Assembly: GCA_014058105.1 (NCBI GenBank)
Contig: JACGCM010001245.1
Coordinates: 1,922,001 to 1,986,000, forward strand
From: Kingdonia uniflora
Taxonomy: Eukaryota > Streptophyta > Magnoliopsida > Ranunculales > Circaeasteraceae
Length of the DNA stretch: 64,000 nt
Reading direction: 5' to 3'
Below the pieces are notes generated by a model. That model saw only the letters and a program-made list of their open reading frames with translations. It was not told where the DNA came from and ran no database searches. Positions 1-11,503 of this stretch are shown here, in pieces. The position numbers and the translations under genes are program-made. The first letter of the stretch is position 1. Each line of letters starts with the position of its first letter.

Positions 1-1786
1 ACAAATAAATGTTGGTTATGTTGACTTAGACTTTGTAGGACAATATATAACCCTTTGATGCTGTAAAATTGAGAGATGTGTGTGAAGAAAGAGTAAAGAT
101 TAGGTCTCAAGTACGGAATGAGGTGTTCACCCACGTTCAAGTTAAGAATTGGGAATTATACATTCGGTACTTCGGTAATCGAAATGCTAACATTCACATT
201 GAAGATTTTGTAGAACCAAATTATGAAGGGATGAGCTAGACAGAGGTGAAGGATGTTTTAGATAGTTTTTAGTTTTGCTGTCAACTGCAATTTTAGGGTC
301 CCCCTGAACGTATGATTTATTTGTATACCCGTGTGAAGATGATGATTACGAAAGAAGATGTTGCTGCAGTTAGGAGTTTATGAATGCTATGTATAGAAGG
401 AGTGAAATGTAATGGTCGAATTATGCGTGAAGATCAAATGAGAATAGAATTCGATGTCAGAATGTAGGTTTCAATGTTTTGCAATGTTAAATTGTATTTA
501 AATATATTTTGGACTTTATAAAATGTTGGAATATAGGAATGTTATTTGCTTCTTAGTATTTTTAATGTCCAATGAAATTTTAAATTTGATCTAATTGTTG
601 AAGATTTGCCATAGATATAGGGATTTGAAAATAAAGGAAAAAAATGTGTGGAGGTATCGAAAGGATTAATCATGGCGAGGTGTGTTCCTGTAGGTGAAAT
701 TTTGAAGTATAAGGAAAATGATGTACAACATCTTTGCGATAAGATAGGTTGTACTTTGTTGAGTACGAATATGTCAGAGAAAGTTCTTTGAGATATAGAA
801 AGATTGGAGCAACAATGTAGGGGTTTGTTGGTATTGAGAAGGTGAAGAGTCAAAGACTTCGAGAAAAGTTGTGTAAGGCGGTATGCTCGATTACTCGAAC
901 GGTCGCGAAACGGTGAGATGAACAGTTGCGCGGGGTGTATAAATAGTTTAGAGGTGGGCAACTATTCATATTTTACAAACTCTGAAAAATTCCTTTCAAG
1001 TGTGAACTCTTTATCTCGTCATTGGAATCGTTGTCAATAATTGGGAAGGACGTTATCATTGCTTTAATAGAGAGAACATAGCGGGCAAAACAATGGGATA
1101 CCAAAGCAATGCGATTACAAGGTTAGTAACTATATTGTTTTTGTGTATGTTTTGAGTGATTGTTTGAAAATATTGGTAGATGTAGGTATGTTTAGTGTAT
1201 TGGTAGAAGAAATTAGTATTAGGTTTGATGGATTAGAAGTGTATTAAGGTTTGACTGTGTTAGGGTTTGGATGACAAAGGTTGAATGGTGATTACTGATC
1301 GGTGAGGTTTTGAGGCAACGGAGTCGTAATGGGTTATAAAGGTGCCGAGGAGAGAGAGATGTGATTAATTGGTGGTGAGGAGTGGAGAGAGGGATTTGTG
1401 GGCATCGCAGTGAGTACGGTGTGACTGTAGGGAATTTGTTTAATTTCAGCGAGATTGTTAGAAACGACTTTCTAGTTAGGTTATTTTTGGCCAGATCGTA
1501 GAAGGTAATATCCATAATTTTTGAATTGGAATTGTTTTGGCAGGAAATAGGCGAATTATACTCGAGAACTCTTGCGATTCCTGGATGTCGACAAAAATAC
1601 AAATTAGTAGCGTAATTAATGCTTTTGAATTAAGGAATTAAATAGAAAAATTGTATCGGGAATTGAATGTAGTAAGTTTATCTTATAGTAATGATAGCAG
1701 TAAATAGTAATGCCAAAATGATGTGCTGGAGAGTAAACCCGATATCTATATGAATATGAGCATATGAACGTATATATGTAACAGAT
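1..1786. other. Distal part of element B, little recognisable
   Basis: No intact gene. On the plus strand one frame between about 60 and 480 stays protein-like despite several stops, so it may be a decayed distal part of the antisense extra gene of element B. A second plus-strand stretch at 672-800 reads protein-like until a stop. Minus-strand ORFs here (542-961, 1,219-1,602) look compositional and I do not call them. The segment probably includes the region between the extra ORF and the 3' LTR of element B, but no LTR partner is visible in the window. Confidence 0.35.
938..946 (+). promoter_or_regulatory. TATA-like box upstream of antisense extra ORF of element B
   Basis: The plus strand reads TATAAATAG, preceded by a G-rich stretch. 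It lies upstream of the plus-strand extra ORF (about 1,787 onward), which is antisense to the element's pol. Boxes of the same form sit in the equivalent place in elements A (16,679-16,687, minus) and A2 (22,321-22,328, minus). The promoter role is inferred from position and sequence only. Confidence 0.4.
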
Positions 1787-4123
1787 ATGATAGATACTAA
1801 CTATAATAAAAAATGGAATATGATTTTTAGGTTCTTAAAAATGGCTGAACAAATTGAAATCAATGATAAAGATATATATGGGAGCCTTCAAGATATAGAG
1901 CTCCTGATGGTCGATATAGCTGCCTGTGTGCAACAATTGGGTGGTAGGTATAGGGTGGGATCGAGTAGTGTAGATATAGCTAGTGTGGACCAGTTTAGAG
2001 TGGCACCTAGGTTTGTCAAAGTTTTTGATGAGGAGGCTACCGAAACAGATACCACAGGCTAGTAATCGAGAAGGTAGTGGGAGTAGGGAAGAAGATGTGG
2101 AGGAAGATGAAGAAGCGTGTTACGGAGAGTGCTCGAAGATGAAGAAAATACTAAGTTTTATGAAGAAATACGGTATTCCTAGAGATTTTAGGCTCTAGGA
2201 GTATCAATATGATATCATCAACCAGGAAGTACCATTGGGCGGGATTCTCGTACATCGAGAAAAAATTAAGATGGGGTTGAAGCTTCCCCTTCGAGTTGAC
2301 CAGAAGAAGTTGATGAACTTATTTGATGTGGCACCTGGTCAGTTCAATCCAAACGTATATGATCTGTTTCGTGTATGTCGGGCGATAAATGGTCGACTTA
2401 AGTTAAGGGGGGAAGAGTTGATCACTGTTAACGATTTATGTGTGTACTACACACTCAAGATGAACCCAAGGAAGGTGGGCTATCGATATTTAGCGAGGTT
2501 CTTCAAGAGACCGTTTTTTTATGTCATGGTGCCAACAGGCGGGTAATATAGTGATGATCATCTACTCATATCTAGGAATTACGTGTTCAACAAGAAAGAC
2601 TTTGGGGAGCCCTTAAAAAGAAATATCTTTTACTTAGGTTTGTGATTAGGTAAAATAAATGTCGATGTTTAAATTGTTAAATATGACGTGAATTGTTTGT
2701 AACTGTATTACATTTATGTTCAGCTCTTAAGGAGATTGATAGGAAGTCTGAAGTACATGAGGAACTGTACAACATAAGGAAGGGGTATTTTGGTAGGATC
2801 GACAATCTTGTCATTGACCAATGGTGAGTGGGTACCCTATTTCAAGAGGCAGGGTTAAAGAGGTCGAGGGCAAAAGGTTCAGAAGTCCCCGTTATCGATG
2901 GCAAGATGTTATCAATGAACAAGAGGGCTACAAAATTGAGTTTGCTAGTAGAGAATCCTTCTTTGGAAGGGTACACTATGGATTTCGTGACTACAAAAAT
3001 GGACTCGATGTTTACTGAAACATTAGGGAAGAGTAAGAAGAAGAGGGCAGCTAACCAAGTTTGTGCACCTCTGTTACCTCCAAAAGGCCTTTGCGAAAAG
3101 GAACAAATAAGGAGGTGGTGAAAATAGATACACCAATTACTGTGCCTGATGGATTACCTCTACGAGGCCCGACAAGTGCGCATCAGAAGAAGAGGGCAGA
3201 GTCGGAGGCTTCGAAGAAGAAGTTTGCCGAGGAAGATGAGTAAGAGGTGTAGTGGACGATGAAGGCGTTCGTTACTGGTATGAATGTGCTGGAGGCGGAA
3301 GTTGATAATTGCATGGTTGGGGATGAGAGTTAGCTAACATTTCTAAGTGAAGGCTACCGAAACATTTTGAAGGTGAGAAATTTTTCTGCTATGCTTCGAT
3401 TAAAAACTCTGGTACGCCATTTGAATACTTATATTATGAATGTAATGCAGATCAAGAAGTTGTTGCCGAAGGCTAAAGGTAAAATTGTTGGAGGTGGCGA
3501 TCTGGCGAACCAGTTGCTTACTTACAAGACAACCGAGAAAGATCTGGCGAGTAAAAAGGAAGATTTGATTGAAGAAAAGAAATGGTTGAATGTCACATTA
3601 AATAAATACAAGCTGGAAGCTGGTAGAGTGAGGGACCTGGCCCTTCGAGAGGCGAAAAAAGTTTCGGATAAAAATATTGGGGAGATGAGGGAAAAGTTGG
3701 TGAAGGAGAAGGAAGAGGCGCTGGCATTATTGAAAAGCAACTTTGAGAAGGATGTGCGAGAGCATGTTGTGAATTCTCGAAATGCGATGTAGCAGGAGCA
3801 TGGAAAGATTCTGGAGGAGGTAAGGGCTCAGTTGATATTGGAGAATTTAGATGGCTGTAAGAAGGTGAGGGCCAACTATGTAGCTCAATTCCACAAGATG
3901 GAGAAGGGTAAATATTACAAGGGGTTGGCCAGTGTTGTCGGTGCTATTTTTAAGGACTCATATCCGGATGACAATGATTCATAAATTCCTGAAGTTCCTT
4001 TTGGGACAAAAGGAATTTATGATGATAAAAATCGATTATTTGCGTCTTGAAGAGTTAGCAAATGTGTTTGTTCCTAAAGGGTTGGCGAAAGTGGATAAAG
4101 TAGTGGCTCCTCCTGTAGTTTAA
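1787..4123 (+). pseudogene. Antisense extra ORF of element B, Transposase_28/PMD-like plus coiled coil
   Basis: Decayed gene opposite in polarity to the element's pol. Pieces in order: an acidic N-terminal part (about 1,983-2,198), a globular core at 2,235-2,546 with the motif [17 protein letters not shown] followed by a P-x-Q segment, then after a probable intron (about 2,637-2,720, GT...AG borders) a basic, Lys-rich linker (2,828-3,243). A Lys/Glu-rich coiled coil follows at 3,367-3,792 and continues after a stop to about 3,990. The core motif matches the same position in A (GLSLPLSNLVKGIMNL), A2 and C. It resembles the plant 'putative gypsy type transposon' (Transposase_28) and plant-mobile-domain families that occur as additional ORFs in Tat elements. 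Function of these proteins is unknown. Stops at several points make this copy a pseudogene. Confidence 0.65.
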
Positions 4124-4506
4124 ATTCATTTGTGCAAACCGTGTTATTTTTGAATAAGAAATGTAAAAGTGGTTGATGGGACCTGAACAATTTTAGCTAT
4201 GTGATGTTTTGATTAAGGATTTTTTATTTTCAAAGAAAGTACTTGAATATCTTTGATAACTGTTGAAATTCGATAAGAATGATATTTAAAATGTGATTGT
4301 ATCTCGTAGCAGAGAAGTAAGGAACGCCTGCTGGCATGGTAAGTAAACAATGGCCAAGAAATGGCAAGTAATGTGAATGATTACCAGATGTGTATCCTTA
4401 GTGTGATATCAGGATTTAGATTCAAAACAAAACATGTTATATTTTGTTTGATAAGTAAGGAATGTGAAGTAGAGTATCCTGTGATTGGATAATGTTCTCA
4501 TAAAAT

Positions 4507-4700
4507 TGACTAATAGTCTGGATGCATACTTATTAAGTATGGAGTAAGACTATGTAAAGATAGGAAAGATGTTTGATAGTTGGATACATACTAATCAAGT
4601 ATGGATCGAGATCAAATGAAGATAGAAAAAATATGATTGTTGTCTGGTGTATACTTATCAAGTATGGATCGAGAAGAAGTAAAGGTAGATAAGATGTAAG
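4507..4700. repeat. Short tandem repeat, about 75-bp period, 3 copies
   Basis: Three imperfect copies share the core ATACTTATCAAGTATGGA (variants near 4,523, 4,590 and 4,650), each followed by an A/G-rich stretch. They lie between the integrase end of element B and its antisense extra ORF. Tat elements are known to carry fast-changing tandem repeats in this region. The rest of 4,124-4,800 shows no other structure. Confidence 0.65.
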
Positions 4701-4799
4701 CGACAGTAAGGATTATTTTATTAGAATCGATGATAATTTCTATAGTTGTTATCTGTAAAACATTTTCAGTTGAGCTATGTTCCATGGATATTCAAGCTG

Positions 4800-5960
4800 G
4801 ATTTCATCTTCTGTTATTAGCAAGTACATCCCACTATCAATTTTGTCACTGACAATGAATGGCCCTTCCCAGCTTTAAGCCAATTTTCCAAAATTCGTAG
4901 GCCAAGTACTATCTTGGATTCGTCGAAGGACTATGTCACCAATACCAAACTTTCTTTTGGAAACTTTTTTATTGTAAGCTTTATTTAACATGTCATGGTA
5001 GCGTCCCAAGTTTGCAATGGCATGGTCTCGGATTTCTTTAATCCAATTTAGGTTGCAGAGGAGACCTAATTCATTGTCTTCATCTGTGATTTTTCTTTGA
5101 CCTCTTGGTATATCGAGGCCTGAGGGTATTACAACTTCAGTACCGAAGGCCATCATAAATAGAGTATAGCCTAGAAAAGTTTGAGGAGTAGTCTGGCATG
5201 CCCAAAGAGCACCTTGTAGTTTGTCGACCCATCTGCCTTTCTTTTCGATAAGGTGCTTGCGTAGACCTTATTTGATGCTCTTGTTGATGGCTTCAGCTTG
5301 TCCGTTTCCTTGAGGATAGTATTGTGTAGAAGTTGATAGCTGAATTTTGTACTTGTGGAGGAAAATGAGGACTTTACTGCTTATGAATTGCTTGTTGTTG
5401 TCAGATCATATCATATGTGGGTAGCCAAATCTGGCTATTATGTGTTCCCAAAGGAATTTGATGGCTTCATTTTCATCGGTATGACATAGATGAACTGCTT
5501 CGACCTATTTTGGGAAGTAGTCAGTGGCAACAAGGATGAACCTTCGGCTTCCCGATGCAGTGTGGAAAGGTCCGATGAAGTCTATTCCCCATCGCTTGAA
5601 TGTCTAAAGGACATTGCTAATGTGCAAGTCAAGTGCTAGACTTTTGATGTCTTAAGCGTGGATTTAGCATTTGTAGCACTTCCGTTCAAAATCTTTGCAG
5701 TTATGTCTCATCTTGGGCCAGTATATTACTTGTGTGAATGCCCGTTAGGCTAATGATCTTCCTAAAATGTGGGCTCCATATATACCTTCATGAAGTTCTC
5801 TTTTTTTGATTTGAGCTTTTTTTTAGAGATGCATTCGATAAGGTGTCCTTCACCTGTGATACGATAGAAGATTTAATCTTGAACTGTGAATCTAGGGCAT
5901 TTTGCTAAAAGTGAACGGGCTTCTTCTTTGTTACTCGGGAGGATGTTGGAGTTAAGGTAT
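4800..5960 (-). pseudogene. Integrase region of element B
   Basis: Minus-strand reading gives an integrase core broken by stops. It contains GIDFIGPFH (first catalytic Asp), SDNNKQF (second Asp present, but the usual DNG is DNN), and YYPQGNGQAEAINKS (catalytic Glu present). The C-terminal part at 4,875-5,156 continues through the conserved MMAFGTEVVIPSG and IRDHAIANLGRYHDMLNKAYNKK segments to the GDIVLRR motif typical of gypsy integrase tails. It is followed by WEGPFIVSD in another frame. No chromodomain is seen, which fits the Tat lineage. Confidence 0.75.
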
Positions 5961-5989
5961 GCATAGAACAGTCTTCTCCAGTCTTCAGC

Positions 5990-6990
5990 ATTTTAATCTT
6001 CTGTAACTGTGATTTGCATCATTGAATATGTATCCAGACTGGAATGCTCGGTGATTTTGATATCTAGAGGTCCTTTTTCATTGTCTCCTAGCATTGTGGC
6101 GATGTAAGCCAATACGTCAAAATGGCAATTTTCTTGTCGAAGTAAGTATGAGATCGATGCTTGTTTGAATTTGATCATTATTTCTTCGACCAGGGCTAGA
6201 TAATTGACCATTTTTCCTGAAGTGCGGACGTTTTTTTGTAATGATTGGCCACGAGTAAAGAATCGGTATAAGCTATGATTTCTTTTGCTCTAAGTGTTAG
6301 TGTGAGATCCAGTCTGTGGAGGATTCCTTCATATTCAGTCTCATTGTTTGCGTTATAGAAGTTTAGTTTAATAACTTTCTCGATGTGATAATAGGAAGGT
6401 GCAACAAGGACGAAGCCAATTCCCGAACCTCGTTGTCCAGCTGATACGTCAATAAAGAGTCACCATCCGGTGCTTTCTAACCATGCATCTGGTTCTACAA
6501 TTGAGTCATCTGTGAATATTTCTTCAAGTTCTTCCCAATTAGGGTCTTTGACTAGAAAATCTTCCATGAAATTAGCAACTTCTTGTCCCTTGACAGATAT
6601 TTGGGGTTCGAAGGATATGTCATATTGGCCAAGGAAAATAGACCATTGTTAAATTCTTTGAGATTTACCTTTTTTTGGAGAGTACCAGTTTGAGGGGATA
6701 CTTAGTAATGATTTTGATGGGATGATCTTGGAAGTATGGATGAAGTTTTTGAGAGCTGTAGACCAGGGCGAGTAGTTGCTTTTTCTATTGTTGTATATCA
6801 TTTTTTAGCAGGCATGAGGGTCTTGCTGATGAAGTTGATTGGTTTCTCTACTCTTTCGTCTTCTCGAATAAGGACGGAACTAATAGAGTGTTCAGTTGTG
6901 GATAAGTACATTATTAATGTTTTTCCATCAACTAGAATACTCATTATAGGAGGATGCCACAAGTATTGTTTATGATCTTGGAAGGCTAAG
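5990..6990 (-). pseudogene. RNase H region of element B
   Basis: Minus-strand reading shows the gypsy RNase H pattern GSGIGFVLVAPS, then NNETEYEGILH, then IIAYTDSLLV, with the first catalytic position altered (LFIDVSA in place of the usual TDGS). The downstream stretch at 5,993-6,211 contains the second RNase H-like signature ending in RQENCHFDVLAYIA, which corresponds to the usual GENRHADALAYLA. Several stops interrupt the frame. It sits between RT and integrase as expected for Ty3/gypsy pol. Confidence 0.7.
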
Positions 6991-7004
6991 TCACAGTTAG
7001 GAGT

Positions 7005-8029
7005 TCAAATGATCTTCTTGTGATGTTTCTTTGGAAGTGCAGTGGGATTTCCATAAAGAAGGAGGTAAAGTAGTTTGCACTGATCAGATGACTTGGAGAT
7101 GAATCTGTGAAGAGTGGCGATCTTGCCTACAAATTTTTGGACACCAGTTTTTGTTCGCGGAGATGGCATTGTGATGAGTACCTTGATTTGTGCATGATCG
7201 ATTTTGATTCCTCTTCTACTGACCAGGTGTCCCAAAAATTTACTTGATGCGACTCCGAATTGGCATTTCTCTGGGTTGAATTTTATCTAGTATTTTCTAT
7301 GGATATTAAAAATGGTTTGGAGATTGCTGGAATGATTTTCGCGCTTCAAGCCTTTTCAGATCATGTCATCGATGTAGACTTCTATGATATCGCCTAGATG
7401 ATCTTTGAACATTGTAGTGACAAGCCATTGGTAAGTAGCTCCTGCATTCTTTAACCCGAAAGGCAAGACTGTATAACAGTAGAGACCTTTTTTAGTAATA
7501 AAAGTTGTTTTTACTTGATCGTCTTCGGCGAGTAGAACTTGATTGTAGCCAGAGGCTCCATCCATCATGGAAAAAAGTTCGTGGCCTACGACGGATTCAA
7601 GGAGTTATGGGATCAGTGGAAGAGGAAAATTATCTTTTGATGCAAATTTGTTGGGTTTTATAAAGTTAACGTATACCCTGATCTTCCTATTTTTCTTTGA
7701 GACTGCCATAATATTAGAAACCCACTTTGGATATTTGGCTTCTCAAATAAATCCTATACGAAGGAGTTTATCAATATCTTTATTTATGGCATTGCGAAGG
7801 TGGGGAGCTAAGTATAACATTTTTGTATGACTGTTTTATTGTCTAAAAGGAAGTTCAGTTTGTGGCACGCGGTTGATGGATCAATGCCAGGCATTTCCTG
7901 GAAAGTCCAGGCAAAGATGTAGATATTTTTCTTAAGTAGCTGGATCATTGTTTCTATCTCGTCAGTTGACAACTTAGAGCCAATAAAGGTGTGACGCCCA
8001 GGTCCATCGAGTTCAATGAATTCGACCAT
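7005..8029 (-). pseudogene. Reverse transcriptase of element B
   Basis: Ty3/gypsy RT read on the minus strand. It starts with VEFIELDGPGRHTFIG (8,029) and AWTFQEMPGIDP. The catalytic first Asp follows in MMDGASGYNQV, then YCYTVLPFGLKNAGATYQ and the intact active-site box VYIDDMI (about 7,360). The thumb/connection segment MGHLVSRRGIKIDHAQIK lies at 7,005-7,235. The frame is interrupted between 7,569 and 7,807 and between 7,236 and 7,355. Motif spelling matches element C closely, supporting the same Tat-like lineage. Confidence 0.8.
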
Positions 8030-8039
8030 TTCAGTATCA

Positions 8040-8166
8040 TGCTACCCGAATGTGGGGGATGTTCCTTGATGTAGTTGTTATGGCTTGAGAAGTTTTGTGG
8101 TGTGAGAGTTGGTGGTGGTATGCTTGCACATACGTGCAACTGTATTCAATATTATTTGATCTTACC
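8040..8166. other. Head-to-head junction between elements B and A
   Basis: Left of this interval the minus strand codes the start of RT (element B). Right of it the plus strand enters a second RT in mid-domain at MRLNPDKCQFGVHS (8,169). Neither an LTR nor a target duplication is visible. Within the interval, 8,124-8,139 forms a perfect 6-bp stem (TTGCAC / GTGCAA) around a 4-base loop. The break therefore looks like rearrangement rather than simple insertion. Confidence 0.6.
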
Positions 8167-9579
8167 GGATGCGTCTTAATCCAGATAAATGTCAATTTGG
8201 AGTACATTCAGGTCGATTTCTTGGCTATCTCATCAGCAAGAAAGGGATTGAGGCCGATTCAGATCAAATTCGGGCTCTCTTCAACATGCTATCTCCAAAT
8301 ACGACGAAAGACGTACAAAAACTTGCCAGCATGATTACCGCTATCAGCCGATTTGTTTCAAAATCTCCAGACCACTGTCATTTGTTGTTCCTACTACTCT
8401 GTGGTTGTACCAAACGAGGAAACATTCAGCCAAATGTAGAGGTCCAATGGACATTAGAATGCGAAGCAACATTTTAGGATCTCAAAACCTATTTGGGGAG
8501 GTCTCCCAAAATGAGCACACCAATAGATAATGAAGAACTGATCATCACCTGGCAGTTACAAATACTTTAATTAGTTCAGTTTTCATTTGACTTAATGGGA
8601 AAATTGAGAAGGTATTCTACTTTATCAACAAAACGTGCACTCCAACGGAAACGAGGTATTCTAAAATCAAAAGACTTCTTCTAACTCTTGTTTATACTTC
8701 ATAGAAACGTAAGCACTACTTCAAAGCTAATTCAGTCAAAGTCATGATGAACTATCCACTTCGGGAGGCTCTGTCAAAGAAAGAAAAATCAAGGAGAGTG
8801 CAACAATGGTCAGTCAGTTTAGGAGAACATTATATCAAGGTTGAACAACGTTATTCCAAAAGTGGCCAGGCCATTACTGATTTTCTCACGGATTATCCAA
8901 TAAAAGATCCTGAGTGGGAGGAGCACGACCCTGACCTTGCAGAGAAACCCATAGAAGATCTACCCCCAAAGCATTTGACAAGAGAGCTGAATGGATTACA
9001 AGAAAATAGTAGAGACTTCTTGTAGATAGATTAGCAAGACCTGCAGGGTCAGGAATTGGAATCGCATTGATTACCCCTTCTAACGACAGAATTGAGAAAT
9101 CAATCCACTTGGATTTTGAAGACTCCAACAATGTCATCGAATACAGAGCTCTTATTCATGAACTCGACCTCGCACTTGAGCTCAGTGTTCCATAACTCTT
9201 AGTTTACACAGATTTACTATCCATCATCCACCATTACTTTGAGCAATATAAGAAGAATAACAAGATGATCGAATATGCAGCCCTTATTGCATATTGGATA
9301 AGTAAGTTCACGCAAGCAACTCTTGATTATCTTCCTCGAGGAGAAAATAGACACGCCGATTCCTTGGCATATCTAGCCAGGGTCTTGGGAATAGAGGCTC
9401 GATATCTCCAAATCAAAGTAATTTCAACCCCCAGTATTGATCACATTTCTATATGTGCGATCAACATTAGGGGCGATAAAGGGAGAGACGACGATTGGCA
9501 AAAGCCCTTTCTAGCCTACCACGGCATTGACAGCAAATGCAATGGACCACATCTAGTAGATCCAAATGAGCACCGATAG
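8167..9579 (+). pseudogene. RT C-terminus and RNase H of element A
   Basis: The plus frame starts in the RT connection region at MRLNPDKCQFGVHSGRFLGY and continues with LISKKGIEADSDQIRAL and FVSKSPDHCHLL (to about 8,480). After a degenerate stretch an RNase H-like segment follows: SLGEHYIKVEQRYSKSGQA (8,744-9,025), RPAGSGIGIALITPS in another frame near 9,030, then VIEYRALIHEL and VYTDL. At 9,265-9,579 the signature PRGENRHADSLAYLARVLG is clear. Several stops and frameshifts make this a dead copy. Confidence 0.75.
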
Positions 9580-10640
9580 CTGATCGACAACTCAAAGTAC
9601 TGCACAAATAAAAAAGGTTCTTTATACCACCGTTTAGTCACGGGGCCTTACCTCAAGTGCCTCTCCAGAAAGAAAATGATCAAGATGTTTTGCGATTTAC
9701 ATGAAAGAACTTGTAGCTCCCACGCCATAGGATGATCACTCGCAAACATAGCCATTGCACAAGGAGTATTCTGGCCAGGCATGCGCAAGCAAGTAGAAGA
9801 GTACTCACGCAATGACATGGAAAAATCATACGCGCCCCTAGGCTCGAATTACATGTAAGCGAGGTATTTTGGCCATTCAATCTGTCGGTAAATTTCCTAA
9901 TTCTCCAGGTAACCGCCAATACTAGTTCCACTTCAAACTAGAGAAGAAGAGGCCATCTCTTTTATCTGGGAATACATCATTACTCGATTTGGATGCCCCC
10001 ACCTAATTTGTATCGACAATGGACCATAATTCATTGGAGAAAAAGTCATAGTTTTCCTCAACAAACACAATATCATCCACTCACCATCCAACCCCTACTA
10101 CCCTCAAGGCAATGGCCAAGCTAAAAATCACCAACAAAACTATCTTGGATAGACTCAAGAAAAGGCTTCATTCTCAGACAAAAGGGAACTGGGCTTAGGA
10201 ACTTCCCCATATCTTATGGGCATATCGTACCACTCCGTGATAATCAATCGACTGCACCCCATTTTGCCTTGCCTATGGGACCAAGGCTGTCATTCTCTCA
10301 GAATACCATCATCCAGTCAGAGATCACGAGTTAACTAATAAAGAAAATGAGTTTAAATTATCCTGCAATCTCAATTGGATTGATGAGGCCACGGAGCATG
10401 TCTTTGCTAACCTAGGTCGATATCACCATATGTTGGCCAGTTCATATAATAGACGAGTACAAAGCTGCACTTTTCAAATCGACAATCTCGTCTACAGAGA
10501 AATCCCTCAACACAAAAAAGAGCCTCATACCGGGAAACTAGTAAAAAATTGGGAGGGTCTATTTCTTATCACAGGTCTCACAGGCCTGGGATCATATTAC
10601 CTCATGACAAAAGAGGGTGTCCACATCTCAAATCCTTAGA
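9580..10640 (+). pseudogene. Integrase of element A, internally damaged
   Basis: The plus strand shows the zinc-binding N-terminal part near 9,680-9,800 (GVFWPGMRKQVEEYS), then apparently a short deletion, then TREEEAISFIWEYIITRFGC, CIDNGP (second catalytic Asp) and YYPQGNGQAK. In the last motif the catalytic Glu position reads Lys and the frame shifts soon after. The tail at 10,430-10,639 keeps MLASSYNRRVQ and KLVKNWEGLFLI, as in other gypsy integrase C-termini. It is non-functional as read. Confidence 0.75.
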
Positions 10641-10829
10641 ACGCTAGGCGACTGAAATGGTACTATCATTAAGTTCCTCACTACTCCATTTCGAATTCTC
10701 ACTTTTTCCATTCCAAAAGTGAGATTTTCATCTCCATCCAATGTACATGTTTTTCTATTCAATGAAAACTTCCATATTTTTTCCCACACAACTCTATACT
10801 TACGTAGACAATACATAAATTAAAGCATA

Positions 10830-11470
10830 GGTAATACTAGCTTTTAATCGACCTTTATTCCGGTTAAAACAATGATAACACTTTATTTGACTGACTCTAC
10901 TATACTCCGAGATTAAAACAAAGGTAATACTAGTTTTTAATCTAGGAACTATACCAGGCATAAGATAAAGCAAAGGTAAAACTAGCTTTCATCTCACTCA
11001 ATATAGCTGCGACATTATACTGGTTAAAATAAGTATAACACTTGATTTGAATGACTCTTCTATACTCCAAGATTAAAACAAAGGTTGAGAAACTCTACCA
11101 GACACAAAAAAACAAAGGTAAAACTAGCTTTAATCTCACTCAATATGGCGGCGACATTATACCCGTTAAAGCATGGATGACACTTTATTAGACCGACTTG
11201 ACTATACTCCGAGATTAAAACAAAGGTAATACTAGTTTTCAATCGAGGAACTCTACCCGACATAAGATAAAGAAAATGTAAAACTAGCTTTTATCTCACT
11301 CAATATGGCTGCGACATTATACCGATTAAAACAAGGATAACACTTGATTTGACCGACTCTACTATACTCTACGATTAAAATGAAGAAAATACTAGTTTTT
11401 AATCAAGGAACTCTACCAGACATAAGATAAAGTAAATGTAAAACTAGCTTTCATCTCTCAATATGTCTGC
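10830..11470. repeat. Tandem repeat between pol and antisense ORF of element A
   Basis: About four imperfect units with a period near 160 bp. Each contains TATACTCCGAGATTAAAACA, then GGTAATACTAGTTTTTAATC, then an AACTAGCTTTCATCTCACTC segment and a GCGACATTATACCGGTTAAA segment. It occupies the same position as the unrelated repeats of elements B and C. 10,641-10,829 is spacer with no other feature. Confidence 0.8.
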
Positions 11471-11503
11471 GACAGATACTTTTTTATGTTACATATACAA
11501 CCG

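Larger units (their letters stand above)
1..8120 (-). mobile_element. Tat-like Ty3/gypsy element B, minus strand, truncated
   Basis: Composite element read on the minus strand. Reverse transcriptase starts near 8,029, followed by RNase H and integrase down to about 4,875. A short tandem-repeat block lies at 4,507-4,700, and an extra ORF of opposite polarity at about 1,787-4,123. This order (pol, tandem repeats, antisense extra ORF) is the known layout of the Tat lineage and is repeated in the three other copies in this window. Gag and protease are missing because the element ends inside or just upstream of RT at the head-to-head junction near 8.1 kb. I could not find its 3' LTR, which is either left of the window or decayed in 1-900. 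Every domain carries stops or frameshifts, so it is non-functional as read. Confidence 0.75.

Noticed and set aside
542..1602. Minus-strand ORFs of 139 and 127 codons
   Set aside because: No recognisable motif, Ser/Thr/Leu-rich composition, and the plus strand is the more protein-like one here.
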